Source: Gilliamella sp. Pra-s52
GTDB lineage: Bacteria; Pseudomonadota; Gammaproteobacteria; Enterobacterales; Orbaceae
Reading direction: 5' to 3'
Length of the DNA stretch: 47,536 nucleotides
Assembly (NCBI RefSeq): GCF_009795805.1
Contig: NZ_WTEY01000015.1
Span: 1 to 47,536, forward strand
Shown: piece by piece, positions 14,917 through 23,617 of the stretch
Layout: each line of letters begins with the position of its first letter
How positions within the stretch are numbered: position 1 is the stretch's first letter
Notes under the pieces: model-generated
Database searches by the model: none
Seen by the model: the letters and a program-made list of their open reading frames with translations, nothing else
What the model was told of the DNA's origin: nothing
Position numbers and translations under genes: made by a program

Positions 14917-16836
14917 TTATTTTTTATCTTCATCAACTTCTTTGAAGTCAGCATCAACAACGTCATCTTCTGCTGCTGTGTTTCCACCTGCAGATTGACC
15001 CGCACCTTGGCTTGCTTGAGCTTGTTGTTGTGCTAATTCAAGCAATTTTTTAGACGCTTCCATTAACGCATTAATTTTTGCTTCAATTTCGGCTTTGTCT
15101 TCACCACGAGCGGCAACCTCTAAAGCACTTACTGCATCTTCAATGGCTTTTTTGTCGTCAGCTGATAACTGATCACCTGCTTCAGTCACTTGTTTACGAG
15201 TTGAGTGAACAAGGTGGTCTGCTTGGTTACGAATTTGAGCTAGTTCTTCAAACTTACGGTCTGCATCAGCGTTAGCTTCCGCATCATTAACCATTTTTTG
15301 AATTTCTTCTTCACTTAAACCTGATGAAGCCTTAATAGTAATATTTTGTTCACGACCCGTGTTTTTGTCTTTCGCTGATACATGTAAGATACCATCAGCG
15401 TCAATATCGAAAGTCACTTCAATTTGTGGCATACCACGAGGTGCAGCTTGAATGCCATCTAGGTTGAATTGACCTAGCGATTTGTTATCACTGGCACGTT
15501 TACGTTCACCTTGTAATACGTGGATCGTTACCGCTGATTGGTTGTCTTCAGCTGTTGAGAACACTTGACTATGCTTTGTCGGGATAGTTGTGTTTTTCTC
15601 AATCAAGGCTGTCATAACGCCACCCATGGTTTCAATACCTAATGATAATGGGGTTACATCAAGTAATAAAACATCTTTTACATCACCACCGAGCACACCA
15701 CCTTGTACTGCTGCACCAACGGCAACGGCTTCGTCTGGGTTTACATCTTTACGTGGTTCTTTACCAAAGAAGTCAGCAACGGCTTTTTGTACCATTGGCA
15801 TACGAGTTTGACCACCAACTAAGATAACATCTTTGATATCAGATACAGAAAGTCCAGCATCTTGTAATGCAGTTTTAACTGGGTCCATTGAGCGTTTTAC
15901 TAAATCTTCAACTAAAGATTCCAGTTTAGCGCGAGTCACTTTAATATTAAGATGTTTTGGACCACTAGCATCGGCAGTGATATAAGGTAAATTAATATCA
16001 GTTTGTTGTGCTGATGATAATTCGATTTTCGCCTTTTCAGCAGCTTCTTTTAAGCGTTGCATTGCAAGTGGATCATTTTTCAAATCAAAGTTTTGTTCAC
16101 GTTTAAATTCGTCAACTAAATAATTGATTAAGCGTGAGTCAAAATCTTCACCACCTAAGTGAGTATCACCATTTGTTGCGAGCACTTCAAATGTTTTTTC
16201 GCCATCAACATCATCTATTTCGATAATAGAAATATCAAATGTACCACCACCAAGGTCATACACAGCAATAGTGCGGTTACCCACATCTTTATCTAAACCA
16301 TAAGCAAGTGCTGCAGCTGTTGGTTCGTTGATAATACGTTTAACTTCTAAACCAGCAATACGACCAGCATCTTTTGTTGCTTGACGTTGTGCATCGTTAA
16401 AGTAAGCAGGAACAGTAATAACCGCTTCAGTTACTGCTTCGCCAAGGTAATCCTCTGCTGTTTTTTTCATTTTCTTTAAAACTTCAGCTGAGATTTGTGG
16501 TGGAGCAATTTTTTGTCCTTTAACATCAACCCATGCATCGCCGTTGTCTGCTTTTACAATTTTATACGGCATAATACCAACATCACGTTGTACTTCAGCG
16601 TCTTCATAACGACGTCCAATTAAACGTTTAATCGCAAATAATGTATTTTGTGGATTGGTTACTGCTTGACGTTTTGCTGGTTGACCAACTAAGATTTCAC
16701 CATCTTGTGTGTAAGCAATGATGGAAGGAGTTGTACGATCACCCTCTGCGTTTTCTAATACTTTTGCTTGACCGTTGTCCATTACAGCAACACATGAATT
16801 TGTTGTACCTAAATCAATACCAATAATTTTACCCAT
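14917..16836 (-). CDS. dnaK: Hsp70 chaperone DnaK
   Basis: A 639-residue Hsp70. The nucleotide-binding domain begins [13 protein letters not shown] and contains the phosphate-2 motif [13 protein letters not shown] and [11 protein letters not shown]. The linker [15 protein letters not shown] leads to the substrate-binding domain and a lid that ends in the acidic tail [16 protein letters not shown], which helps recruit co-chaperones. DnaK folds nascent and stressed proteins and hands sigma-32 to FtsH for degradation; rpoH itself is in this window. It is the first gene of the dnaK-dnaJ operon and has a sigma-32-like promoter. The ribosome binding site GAGGAG precedes the ATG at 16836. Confidence 0.98.
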   Translation of the reverse strand: MGKIIGIDLGTTNSCVAVMDNGQAKVLENAEGDRTTPSIIAYTQDGEILVGQPAKRQAVTNPQNTLFAIKRLIGRRYEDAEVQRDVGIMPYKIVKADNGDAWVDVKGQKIAPPQISAEVLKKMKKTAEDYLGEAVTEAVITVPAYFNDAQRQATKDAGRIAGLEVKRIINEPTAAALAYGLDKDVGNRTIAVYDLGGGTFDISIIEIDDVDGEKTFEVLATNGDTHLGGEDFDSRLINYLVDEFKREQNFDLKNDPLAMQRLKEAAEKAKIELSSAQQTDINLPYITADASGPKHLNIKVTRAKLESLVEDLVKRSMDPVKTALQDAGLSVSDIKDVILVGGQTRMPMVQKAVADFFGKEPRKDVNPDEAVAVGAAVQGGVLGGDVKDVLLLDVTPLSLGIETMGGVMTALIEKNTTIPTKHSQVFSTAEDNQSAVTIHVLQGERKRASDNKSLGQFNLDGIQAAPRGMPQIEVTFDIDADGILHVSAKDKNTGREQNITIKASSGLSEEEIQKMVNDAEANADADRKFEELAQIRNQADHLVHSTRKQVTEAGDQLSADDKKAIEDAVSALEVAARGEDKAEIEAKINALMEASKKLLELAQQQAQASQGAGQSAGGNTAAEDDVVDADFKEVDEDKK

Positions 16837-16872
16837 AATCTATTCTCCTCAAAACCTGTATTTTATTTCTTA

Positions 16873-16901
16873 TATATAGGTCTTAAATATTAATTTTCAA
16901 G
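16873..16901 (-). promoter_or_regulatory. Sigma-32 (heat-shock) promoter of dnaK
   Basis: On the minus strand the -35 element is CTTGAAA (16895-16901) and, after a 14-base spacer, the -10 region is CCTATATA (16873-16880), against the sigma-32 consensus CTTGAAA-N11-16-CCCCATNT. It lies 37 bases upstream of the dnaK start. Confidence 0.65.
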
Positions 16902-17065
16902 CCCTTAAATTCCACAAGAAATGTTTTTGTTTTCACATAAATGGGAACGTTATTGTTAATATCAAGGGGAACAAAAAAATAATTTTCTTAAATCTTGATT
17001 ATAGCCTTTTCAACACTTATCATTGCCGCTCTTTTTCATTATCAAAATTAATTTATAGGATCTTT

Positions 17066-17644
17066 ATGGAACAAGCAAAACTTGCAAATCCAGGCCCTCT
17101 TGGTTTGATGGGATTTGGTATGACAACAATTTTATTAAATATTCATAATGCAGGATTTTTCCCGGTTATGACGGCGATTGCATCAATGGGTATTTTTTAT
17201 GGTGGTCTTGCTCAAGTGATTGCAGGTATTCTAGAGTTTAGAAAAGGCAATACCTTTGGTACAACAGCATTTACCTCTTATGGTTTCTTTTGGATTGCGT
17301 TAGTAGGTATTTGGTATTTACCAACTTCACCAGCAACAGCACCAACTGATGCGACTTTTGTTGGTATTTTCCTTGCTTTATGGGGTATTTTTACTGGCTT
17401 TATGTTTATTGGTACGCTAAAAGGAAATCGTGCTTTACAATTTGTTTTTGCTAGTTTGACAGTGTTATTTGCTTTATTAGCTATTGGTAATATTTCTGGT
17501 AACCATGGTATTATCCATATCGCTGGTTTTGAAGGTATTATTTGTGGCGCAAGTGCTATTTATCTTGCCATGGCAGAAGTACTTAATGAACAATACGGAC
17601 GTACTATTTTACCAATTGGTGCACCTAAAGGCGCTTCGCATTAA
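17066..17644 (+). CDS. satP: Acetate/succinate-proton symporter, SatP/YaaH family
   Basis: A 192-residue protein of the GPR1/FUN34/YaaH family: the N-terminal signature NPGPLGLMGFGMTTILLNIHN matches the family motif N-P-[AG]-P-L-G-L, and six hydrophobic segments follow, the last with ICGASAIYLAMAEVLNE. The family forms hexameric acetate (and succinate) channels in the inner membrane. It is divergent from dnaK; in E. coli satP also lies close to dnaK, so the neighbourhood is conserved. The start ATG has AGGA six bases upstream, and a good terminator follows. A host-gut bacterium would use it to recover fermentation acetate. Confidence 0.88.
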   Translation: MEQAKLANPGPLGLMGFGMTTILLNIHNAGFFPVMTAIASMGIFYGGLAQVIAGILEFRKGNTFGTTAFTSYGFFWIALVGIWYLPTSPATAPTDATFVGIFLALWGIFTGFMFIGTLKGNRALQFVFASLTVLFALLAIGNISGNHGIIHIAGFEGIICGASAIYLAMAEVLNEQYGRTILPIGAPKGASH

Positions 17645-17673
17645 TTAATTTACCTAACTGAATTTTTAATAAT

Positions 17674-17700
17674 AAAAAACGGGGTTAATCCCCGTTTTTT
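17674..17700. terminator. Bidirectional terminator between satP and asnB
   Basis: AAAAAACGGGG, a TTAAT loop, then CCCCGTTTTTT. It has A and T tails on both sides, so it ends transcription from both converging genes. Confidence 0.9.
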
Positions 17701-17717
17701 ATTAGGCAATAAGCCAA

Positions 17718-19391
17718 TTATTTTTTATAAGCATCATTATGCACACCTACTGCCGCACGTCCAGATGGGTCATTTAGGTTTTTGAACGATTCATCCCATT
17801 CAATTGCTTTAGCGGTAGAACAAGCAACAGTTGGACCACCTGGAACACAATGTGCAGCACTTTCGACAGGGAATAATTCGTCAAAAATTTCACGATACAT
17901 ATAGGCTTCTTTTGAAGTTGGCGTATTGTATGGGAAGCGGAATTTAGCGTTTTCTAATTGTTGGTCGGTAATTTTACTTTCCGCAATCTCTTTTAATGTA
18001 TCAATCCAGCTGTAACCCACACCATCAGAAAATTGCTCTTTTTGACGCCAAACAACTGATGCAGGTAAGTAAGATTCAAATGCTTCACGAACAATATGCT
18101 TTTCCATTTTGCCATTGCTGCCACACATTTTATCTTTTGGATTAATACGCATAGCAACATCTAGGAATTTTTTATCAAGGAATGGAACTCGAGCTTCCAC
18201 ACCCCATGCCGCCATCGCTTTATTTGCACGCGCACAATCATACATATGTAACGCTGCTAATTTGCGTACAGTTTCTTCATGGAATTCCTTGGCATTTGGG
18301 GCTTTATGGAAATAGAGGTAGCCACCAAACACTTCGTCAGCACCCTCACCAGAAAGCACCATTTTAATACCCATCGCTTTAATCTTACGAGCCATTAAAT
18401 ACATTGGTGTTGAAGCCCTGATGGTGGTGACATCATAAGTTTCAATGAAATAAATCACATCACGAATTGCATCAATACCTTCTTGAATGGTAAAGTTAAT
18501 TTCGTGATGAACTGTACCTAGATGATCGGCGACCGCTTGCGCAGCTTTAAGATCAGGTGCACCTTTTAAACCGACAGCAAACGAATGCAACTGTGGCCAC
18601 CATGCTTCTGATTTTTCATGATCTTCAACACGGCGCGCTGAGAATTTTTTAGTAATGGCTGAAATAACCGAAGAATCAAGGCCACCGGATAATAAAACGC
18701 CATAAGGCACGTCAGACATTAAATGACTTTTTACTGACTCTTCTAACGCAACGCGAAGCTCATTGATATCAGTTTTGTTATCTTTAACGTTGTCATAATC
18801 CATCCAGTCACGTTTGTAGTAGGTTTTGATTTCACCTTCAGTACTAGATAGGTAACACCCAGGAGGGAATGCCTCAATTGTTTTACAAACAGGGACTAAA
18901 GCTTTCATTTCAGATGCAACATAAAATGTGCCGTTTTCATCATGACCAGTATACATTGGAATAATACCAATATGGTCACGACCAATAAAATAGGTACCTT
19001 TGTTGATATCATAAAGGATAAATGCAAACATACCTTGTAATTCATCAAGACAGTCTATACCCTTTTCTTGATATAAAGCTAGAATCACTTCACAGTCAGA
19101 TCCTGTTTGAAATTCATAACGATCTTTGTACTGATTTCGGAGTTCTTGATGATTATAAATTTCGCCATTTACTGCTAAAACTAATGTTTTATCTTTATTA
19201 TAAAGCGGCTGAGATCCTGTATTAACATCTACAATTGATAAACGTTCATGAGCAAGAATAGCTTTATCAGAAGCAAAAATACCAGACCAATCAGGACCAC
19301 GATGACGTTGTAGGCATGATAGCTCTAATGCTTTTGTTCGTAGTTGTTCTGGATCTGATTTAATATCAAGAATACCTAAAATCGAACACAT
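17718..19391 (-). CDS. asnB: Asparagine synthetase B (glutamine-hydrolysing)
   Basis: A 557-residue enzyme, close to the 554 of E. coli AsnB. The nucleophile Cys2 in MCSILGILD begins the class II glutaminase domain (to about residue 190), which has RHRGPD and NGEIYNH. The synthetase domain has the ATP pyrophosphatase motif SGGLDSS at 235-241 and later VLSGEGADEVFGGY. It makes asparagine from aspartate, ATP and glutamine-derived ammonia. A monocistronic gene, convergent with satP and separated from ydbL by about 160 bases. Confidence 0.97.
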   Translation of the reverse strand: MCSILGILDIKSDPEQLRTKALELSCLQRHRGPDWSGIFASDKAILAHERLSIVDVNTGSQPLYNKDKTLVLAVNGEIYNHQELRNQYKDRYEFQTGSDCEVILALYQEKGIDCLDELQGMFAFILYDINKGTYFIGRDHIGIIPMYTGHDENGTFYVASEMKALVPVCKTIEAFPPGCYLSSTEGEIKTYYKRDWMDYDNVKDNKTDINELRVALEESVKSHLMSDVPYGVLLSGGLDSSVISAITKKFSARRVEDHEKSEAWWPQLHSFAVGLKGAPDLKAAQAVADHLGTVHHEINFTIQEGIDAIRDVIYFIETYDVTTIRASTPMYLMARKIKAMGIKMVLSGEGADEVFGGYLYFHKAPNAKEFHEETVRKLAALHMYDCARANKAMAAWGVEARVPFLDKKFLDVAMRINPKDKMCGSNGKMEKHIVREAFESYLPASVVWRQKEQFSDGVGYSWIDTLKEIAESKITDQQLENAKFRFPYNTPTSKEAYMYREIFDELFPVESAAHCVPGGPTVACSTAKAIEWDESFKNLNDPSGRAAVGVHNDAYKK

Positions 19392-19554
19392 TGATTTTCT
19401 CCATTTTAAATCGCATAAGCGATACTGTTACAAGTAAAAACTAATTAGATAAAAATTTCATACCATTTTTTATTTTTATTCAATCTAAAAAATATTATGA
19501 ATAAATATTTAAACAAACAGCATACACATTATTAATACACAATAAAAGCGTTAA

Positions 19555-19899
19555 TTATTTTTTTAACCATTGACCTTGTCGCTTGATATATTGCCCTGTT
19601 GGGGTCTTTTCTTGCGCTTTAATGCCTGCTTTTTTTTCTACTTCACTTAAAGGAACATTACTTTCGACTGATACTTTTTGATACTGTTCTTTACGGGCCT
19701 GATTAATAAGCTGTGCAATTTCGGTAGCATTACCTTCATTTTTTACTACACCTAAATAGCCATCAGCTTGTTCACCAACAATACCTTGCGCTTTAGCTTG
19801 GCTTAATGAACCCATCGCTTGTTCTAGATTTAATGCAAATGCAGAAAAGGATAAAACAGTTGATAATAATGCTATTATTGCTTTTTTAGAGACAGTCAT
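19555..19899 (-). CDS. ydbL: YdbL-type periplasmic protein (DUF1318)
   Basis: A 114-residue protein begun at ATG 19899 (MTVSKKAIIALL), which has a strong AAGGAG ribosome binding site; an upstream start at 19953 would add an unlikely leader. The signal peptide ends at FSAFA-LN. The mature part LEQAMGSLSQAKAQGIVGEQADGYLGVV matches DUF1318/YdbL. It lies downstream of ydbH and ynbE. In E. coli YdbL acts with the YdbH-YnbE bridge that moves phospholipids to the outer membrane, probably as a periplasmic helper. Confidence 0.85.
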   Translation of the reverse strand: MTVSKKAIIALLSTVLSFSAFALNLEQAMGSLSQAKAQGIVGEQADGYLGVVKNEGNATEIAQLINQARKEQYQKVSVESNVPLSEVEKKAGIKAQEKTPTGQYIKRQGQWLKK

Positions 19900-20001
19900 A
19901 ATAAACTCCTTAATAAGTACATCATATTTTATTAATTTAAATATGAATAACAAAAATTTTTAATACCGAGTATTTTGTGTTACACAATCAAACCGATCAA
20001 T

Positions 20002-20187
20002 CTAATATAATCCTGATTTATTGATGATATTATCTAACGCTTTATCAACCTTAATATTAATTTCATGGTCTATTTTAACATTCAAATTGATATTAATCGG
20101 TTCGCTCGGTGCTTGAACTTTGACAGTAGGTGAACATCCAAGTAACGTTCCTACTAATACCATCATTACCATAACATTTCGTACCAT
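20002..20187 (-). CDS. ynbE: YnbE family outer-membrane lipoprotein
   Basis: A 61-residue lipoprotein with lipobox LLGC; Cys18 would be the lipidated residue and no Asp follows it, so the outer membrane is the expected destination. The mature part INLNVKIDHEINIKVDKALDNII matches YnbE. YnbE is reported to cap the C-terminus of the periplasm-spanning YdbH by beta-strand pairing. It starts 11 bases after the ydbH stop with an AGAGG ribosome binding site, so the two are co-translated. Confidence 0.88.
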   Translation of the reverse strand: MVRNVMVMMVLVGTLLGCSPTVKVQAPSEPININLNVKIDHEINIKVDKALDNIINKSGLY

Positions 20188-20198
20188 AAAATAACCTC

Positions 20199-21836
20199 TT
20201 ATTTTGAAGATTTCCTTTTTAAATGTGCTTCTATACGTTTACGAATAGGTTCACTAACTTGATCAGATAGCTGTAAACTCATAAGTAATTTAGTGATATT
20301 TTCTTCAAGATTGATATTTAAATTAACTGCTTTGCCATTTTCAACATCTAAATTGCTTCCTTGAATATTTAATCCTAGTTTGGCAATGTCATTGGCATAA
20401 TCGACAGTTCCTGATAGTTTAGTATAATGAAAATTTTTAATAATATCAGCGAGTATTTTCATGTTTGGGTTACTTTGTACGTAACTTTTAAGCGCTGAGT
20501 TTTCAAATTGTAAATATCCATCTTGAGTGGTAGTTAATTGACCTTTTTTTATAACCGGCTCGATGATTGTGCCACCTTTTTTCTTATTAGCCAATAATGT
20601 AATCGGTAAGTTACCATCGATCGCGCCACTGCCAGCTAACCCTTCTGCTGGATATTGAGTAAAGATATCTTTTAATTGTATCTGTTTTATCTTTAAATTT
20701 AATTGTTGAGGTAATTTCGCCAAATTCAACTTGCTTTTATCAAGAAAAATAAGACCAGAAAAAATACTCGCTTGGGCTTTAGTCCAGCTAATGATTCCTT
20801 TATCGGGGGCATTAATTGAAGCAAAATACTCCCCAGCTAATTTGATCTTTTCAAGAGATAACCCCATGTTGACTTCTTGTATATTCAACGCTGGACTCGA
20901 AATAGTAAACTGATTATTCTTCACAACAAAATTAATATTACCTGTCGCAGATTTTATTTCGCTGGTTTTATAAATACCATTGAGTTTATTAATAACAAGC
21001 TGTGTTGTGGCAGATAATTGATTGTTGTCAAATGGAATGGCCGATTCAACTTGAAAGGTTAAATTCCCAGATGAATTAGCTAAGATAAGATCATCAAAAA
21101 AATTCGCTTTAGCTAAACTAATAGAGGCATTATCTAAACTGGATAAACTTAACCGTTTACGGTTAATCCAACCACTGAAAGGTAAATTTAGTTGCCCATT
21201 TTCAATACCAAATTGGTGTACCGTTGTGGTAAAAAGTCCATTTTGTATATCAATACGTGGCTCTGTTGTATTAATTGTCGTATTAAATTGTAAATTAGCC
21301 GACAGTTTTGCAACATATTGGCTATTAGTTGACATGACCAACTGTATTACATCTTGTTGTTTGGTGATATCAATTTTTACGTTAAATTGCTCGTTATTTT
21401 GTGTATAAAATTTTAACGAATCAACATGAATTTTTGATGGTAACCAGTAAAGTATCGTCGAAATGGATGACGCATCATCACCAGCTTGGTTAACGTCCTG
21501 ATTAAGGTTTTGATCAAGCGTTTCAACCACTTCTTTTTGAGTAGTATCTATGACTGTTTTATCGTCTGATTGCCAGTAAATATCCAGTTCATCGGCCGAT
21601 AACAGTGACAATGAAATCAGTAAATTTTTTGCTGTTAGTGAGTATTGCGATGGTTGAGAAACAGTTATTTCATCAATAGATAACCCATCAAAGCTCACAC
21701 TGATGCCATGCCAATCTGTCGATAGATGATATTTATCCTTAAATGATAGCCAATATTGCCATACACATAAGCTCAATAACATAATGAGGAGTACAATACT
21801 GAGTAAAATCCAATAGCGTTTTTTTAAGCGAGCCAT
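20199..21836 (-). CDS. ydbH: YdbH-type AsmA-like intermembrane lipid-transport protein (short form)
   Basis: A 545-residue protein with a positively charged start, one inner-membrane helix (residues about 8-27) and a long run of alternating hydrophobic beta strands, as in AsmA-like proteins. The C-terminal part with GSGAIDGNLPITL, GTIIEPVIKKGQLTTTQDGYLQFEN and NLEENITKLLMSLQLSDQVSEPIRKRIE matches YdbH (dicarboxylate-transport-like domain). E. coli YdbH is about 880 residues; this is a third shorter with both ends intact, so the periplasmic bridge would be shorter or thinner. Followed by ynbE and ydbL, the usual partners. Confidence 0.82.
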   Translation of the reverse strand: MARLKKRYWILLSIVLLIMLLSLCVWQYWLSFKDKYHLSTDWHGISVSFDGLSIDEITVSQPSQYSLTAKNLLISLSLLSADELDIYWQSDDKTVIDTTQKEVVETLDQNLNQDVNQAGDDASSISTILYWLPSKIHVDSLKFYTQNNEQFNVKIDITKQQDVIQLVMSTNSQYVAKLSANLQFNTTINTTEPRIDIQNGLFTTTVHQFGIENGQLNLPFSGWINRKRLSLSSLDNASISLAKANFFDDLILANSSGNLTFQVESAIPFDNNQLSATTQLVINKLNGIYKTSEIKSATGNINFVVKNNQFTISSPALNIQEVNMGLSLEKIKLAGEYFASINAPDKGIISWTKAQASIFSGLIFLDKSKLNLAKLPQQLNLKIKQIQLKDIFTQYPAEGLAGSGAIDGNLPITLLANKKKGGTIIEPVIKKGQLTTTQDGYLQFENSALKSYVQSNPNMKILADIIKNFHYTKLSGTVDYANDIAKLGLNIQGSNLDVENGKAVNLNINLEENITKLLMSLQLSDQVSEPIRKRIEAHLKRKSSK

Positions 21837-21867
21837 ATCTAAACTCTCAACTAAGCAAAGGACGGGT

Positions 21868-21896
21868 ATTGCCGGATTACTGTATTATCCGGCAAT
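21868..21896 (-). terminator. Terminator downstream of gltX side hairpin (ydbH/gltX gap)
   Basis: ATTGCCGGAT pairs with ATCCGGCAAT around a 9-base loop, 19 bases after the gltX stop and 32 bases before ydbH. It separates the two transcription units, although the T run is weak. Confidence 0.6.
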
Positions 21897-21914
21897 AAAA
21901 TGATACTGCTCTTA

Positions 21915-23339
21915 TTACGCTTGTTCTCGTTGGGCAATATAAGCTAGTGCTTTATCAATTCGAGCAAGTGTGCGGGCTTTACCAACTGCAAAAACAGTAG
22001 CATCAACCGATGGAGACTGTCCGATACCTGTTACCGCAACACGCAATGGCATTCCTATTTTACCCATACCAATATTAAGCTCGGCTGCTGTTACCTCAAT
22101 AGCATGGTGAATTTTATCAATTTGCCAATCAAAATGAGCAATAGCTTCAATTTTTGCTCTAATTGTTTCTAATGGCTCTTTGGCAACTGGGCGTAAATGT
22201 TTTTTAGCTGCATCGCAGTCAAAATCATCAAAATCTTGATAGCAATAAGAACATGATTCGGCTATCTCTTTAAGCGTTTTACAACGCTCACCAAATAACT
22301 TAATGATAGTAATCAGATCTGGACCTTTTGCTAAATCATAACCTTGCTGATTCATGTGCCAAACTAAATGTTGAGCCACATAATCTGCATCTAAATGATT
22401 AATATAATGGTGATTTAACCAAAGTAGTTTTTCGGTATTAAAGGCACTTGCTGATTTACTCACGGCATCTAATGAAAAATAGCTAATCATTTCAGGAACA
22501 GAAAATATTTCTTGATCACCATGAGACCATCCTAAACGAACCAAATAATTAAGCAATGCTTCAGGTAAATAACCATCATCACGGTATTGCATTACACTAA
22601 CCGCCCCATGACGTTTAGATAATTTTTGCCCATCATCACCTAAAATCATTGATACATGTCCATATTCAGGCAATGGTGCACCTAAGGCTTTTAAGATATT
22701 AATTTGACGAGGTGTATTATTAATATGATCCTCGCCACGAATTACATGAGTAATTTCCATATCCCAATCATCGACAACAACGCAAAAATTATAAGTTGGC
22801 GAACCATCAGTACGACGAATGATAAGATCATCAAGCTCTTTATTAGCGATTTCAATCGGTCCACGAATTAAATCATTGAAAATCACAACACCATCAATTG
22901 GATTAGCAAACCGTACAACATGAGGCTCATTATGTGAGTGCTGTTTTTGTATAGCATCACAACGACAATGCCCATCGTAACGAGCTTTTTCTCCTTTCGC
23001 CATTTGTTCTTCACGCAATTTTTCAAGACGATCTTTAGAACAGTAACAACGATAAGCAGAACCTTTAGCTAACATTTCATCAATGACTTGGTTATAGCGA
23101 TCGAAACGTTTAGTTTGATAATAAGGTCCTTCATCCCATGATAATTTTAACCAATTCATCCCTTCCATGATTGCCTCAATTGCTTCAGGCGTTGAACGTT
23201 CAAGATCAGTATCTTCAATGCGAAGTACAAACGAGCCTTTTGCATGACGAGTATATAACCAAGAATAAAGTGCAGTTCGTGCACCGCCTACATGCAAATA
23301 GCCAGTTGGGCTAGGCGCAAAACGGGTTTTAATTTTCAT
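21915..23339 (-). CDS. gltX: Glutamate-tRNA ligase
   Basis: A 474-residue class I synthetase. The HIGH-like motif is [19 protein letters not shown] at residues about 7-25, and the KMSKS-like motif is [12 protein letters not shown] zinc-binding cluster, CYC...CRC (YRCYCSKD and DGHCRCD), is present as in E. coli GltX. It charges tRNA-Glu with glutamate in the cytoplasm. A single gene, preceded by a gap of 278 bases containing only AT-rich sequence and the polA terminator. Confidence 0.97.
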   Translation of the reverse strand: MKIKTRFAPSPTGYLHVGGARTALYSWLYTRHAKGSFVLRIEDTDLERSTPEAIEAIMEGMNWLKLSWDEGPYYQTKRFDRYNQVIDEMLAKGSAYRCYCSKDRLEKLREEQMAKGEKARYDGHCRCDAIQKQHSHNEPHVVRFANPIDGVVIFNDLIRGPIEIANKELDDLIIRRTDGSPTYNFCVVVDDWDMEITHVIRGEDHINNTPRQINILKALGAPLPEYGHVSMILGDDGQKLSKRHGAVSVMQYRDDGYLPEALLNYLVRLGWSHGDQEIFSVPEMISYFSLDAVSKSASAFNTEKLLWLNHHYINHLDADYVAQHLVWHMNQQGYDLAKGPDLITIIKLFGERCKTLKEIAESCSYCYQDFDDFDCDAAKKHLRPVAKEPLETIRAKIEAIAHFDWQIDKIHHAIEVTAAELNIGMGKIGMPLRVAVTGIGQSPSVDATVFAVGKARTLARIDKALAYIAQREQA

Positions 23340-23560
23340 GAAATAATCCTAATAAAAACAGAAACGAGGCTGATACCGCAAAGCAGTGATTTGCGCTCTT
23401 TTTTAATTCGACAATATTAATCAACAGAATAACATTTTGATATTCATTCATTTTAGTTGCTTATTCTAACATGCCTAAAGGTTTCGGCAATAGTTGGATT
23501 CATGTTAGAAAGTTAATATATAATTTGTAAAAAAATTCATAAAAGTATGTATTTAAATAG

Positions 23561-23595
23561 AAAATCAGCCTTGAGTTATTGTTTAAGGCTGATTT
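23561..23595 (-). terminator. Terminator downstream of polA
   Basis: AAATCAGCCTT pairs with AAGGCTGATTT around a 12-base loop, about 22 bases after the polA stop, with a TTTT tail on the minus strand. Confidence 0.75.
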
Positions 23596-23617
23596 ATTTA
23601 GTACTGTTTTAGTATGA

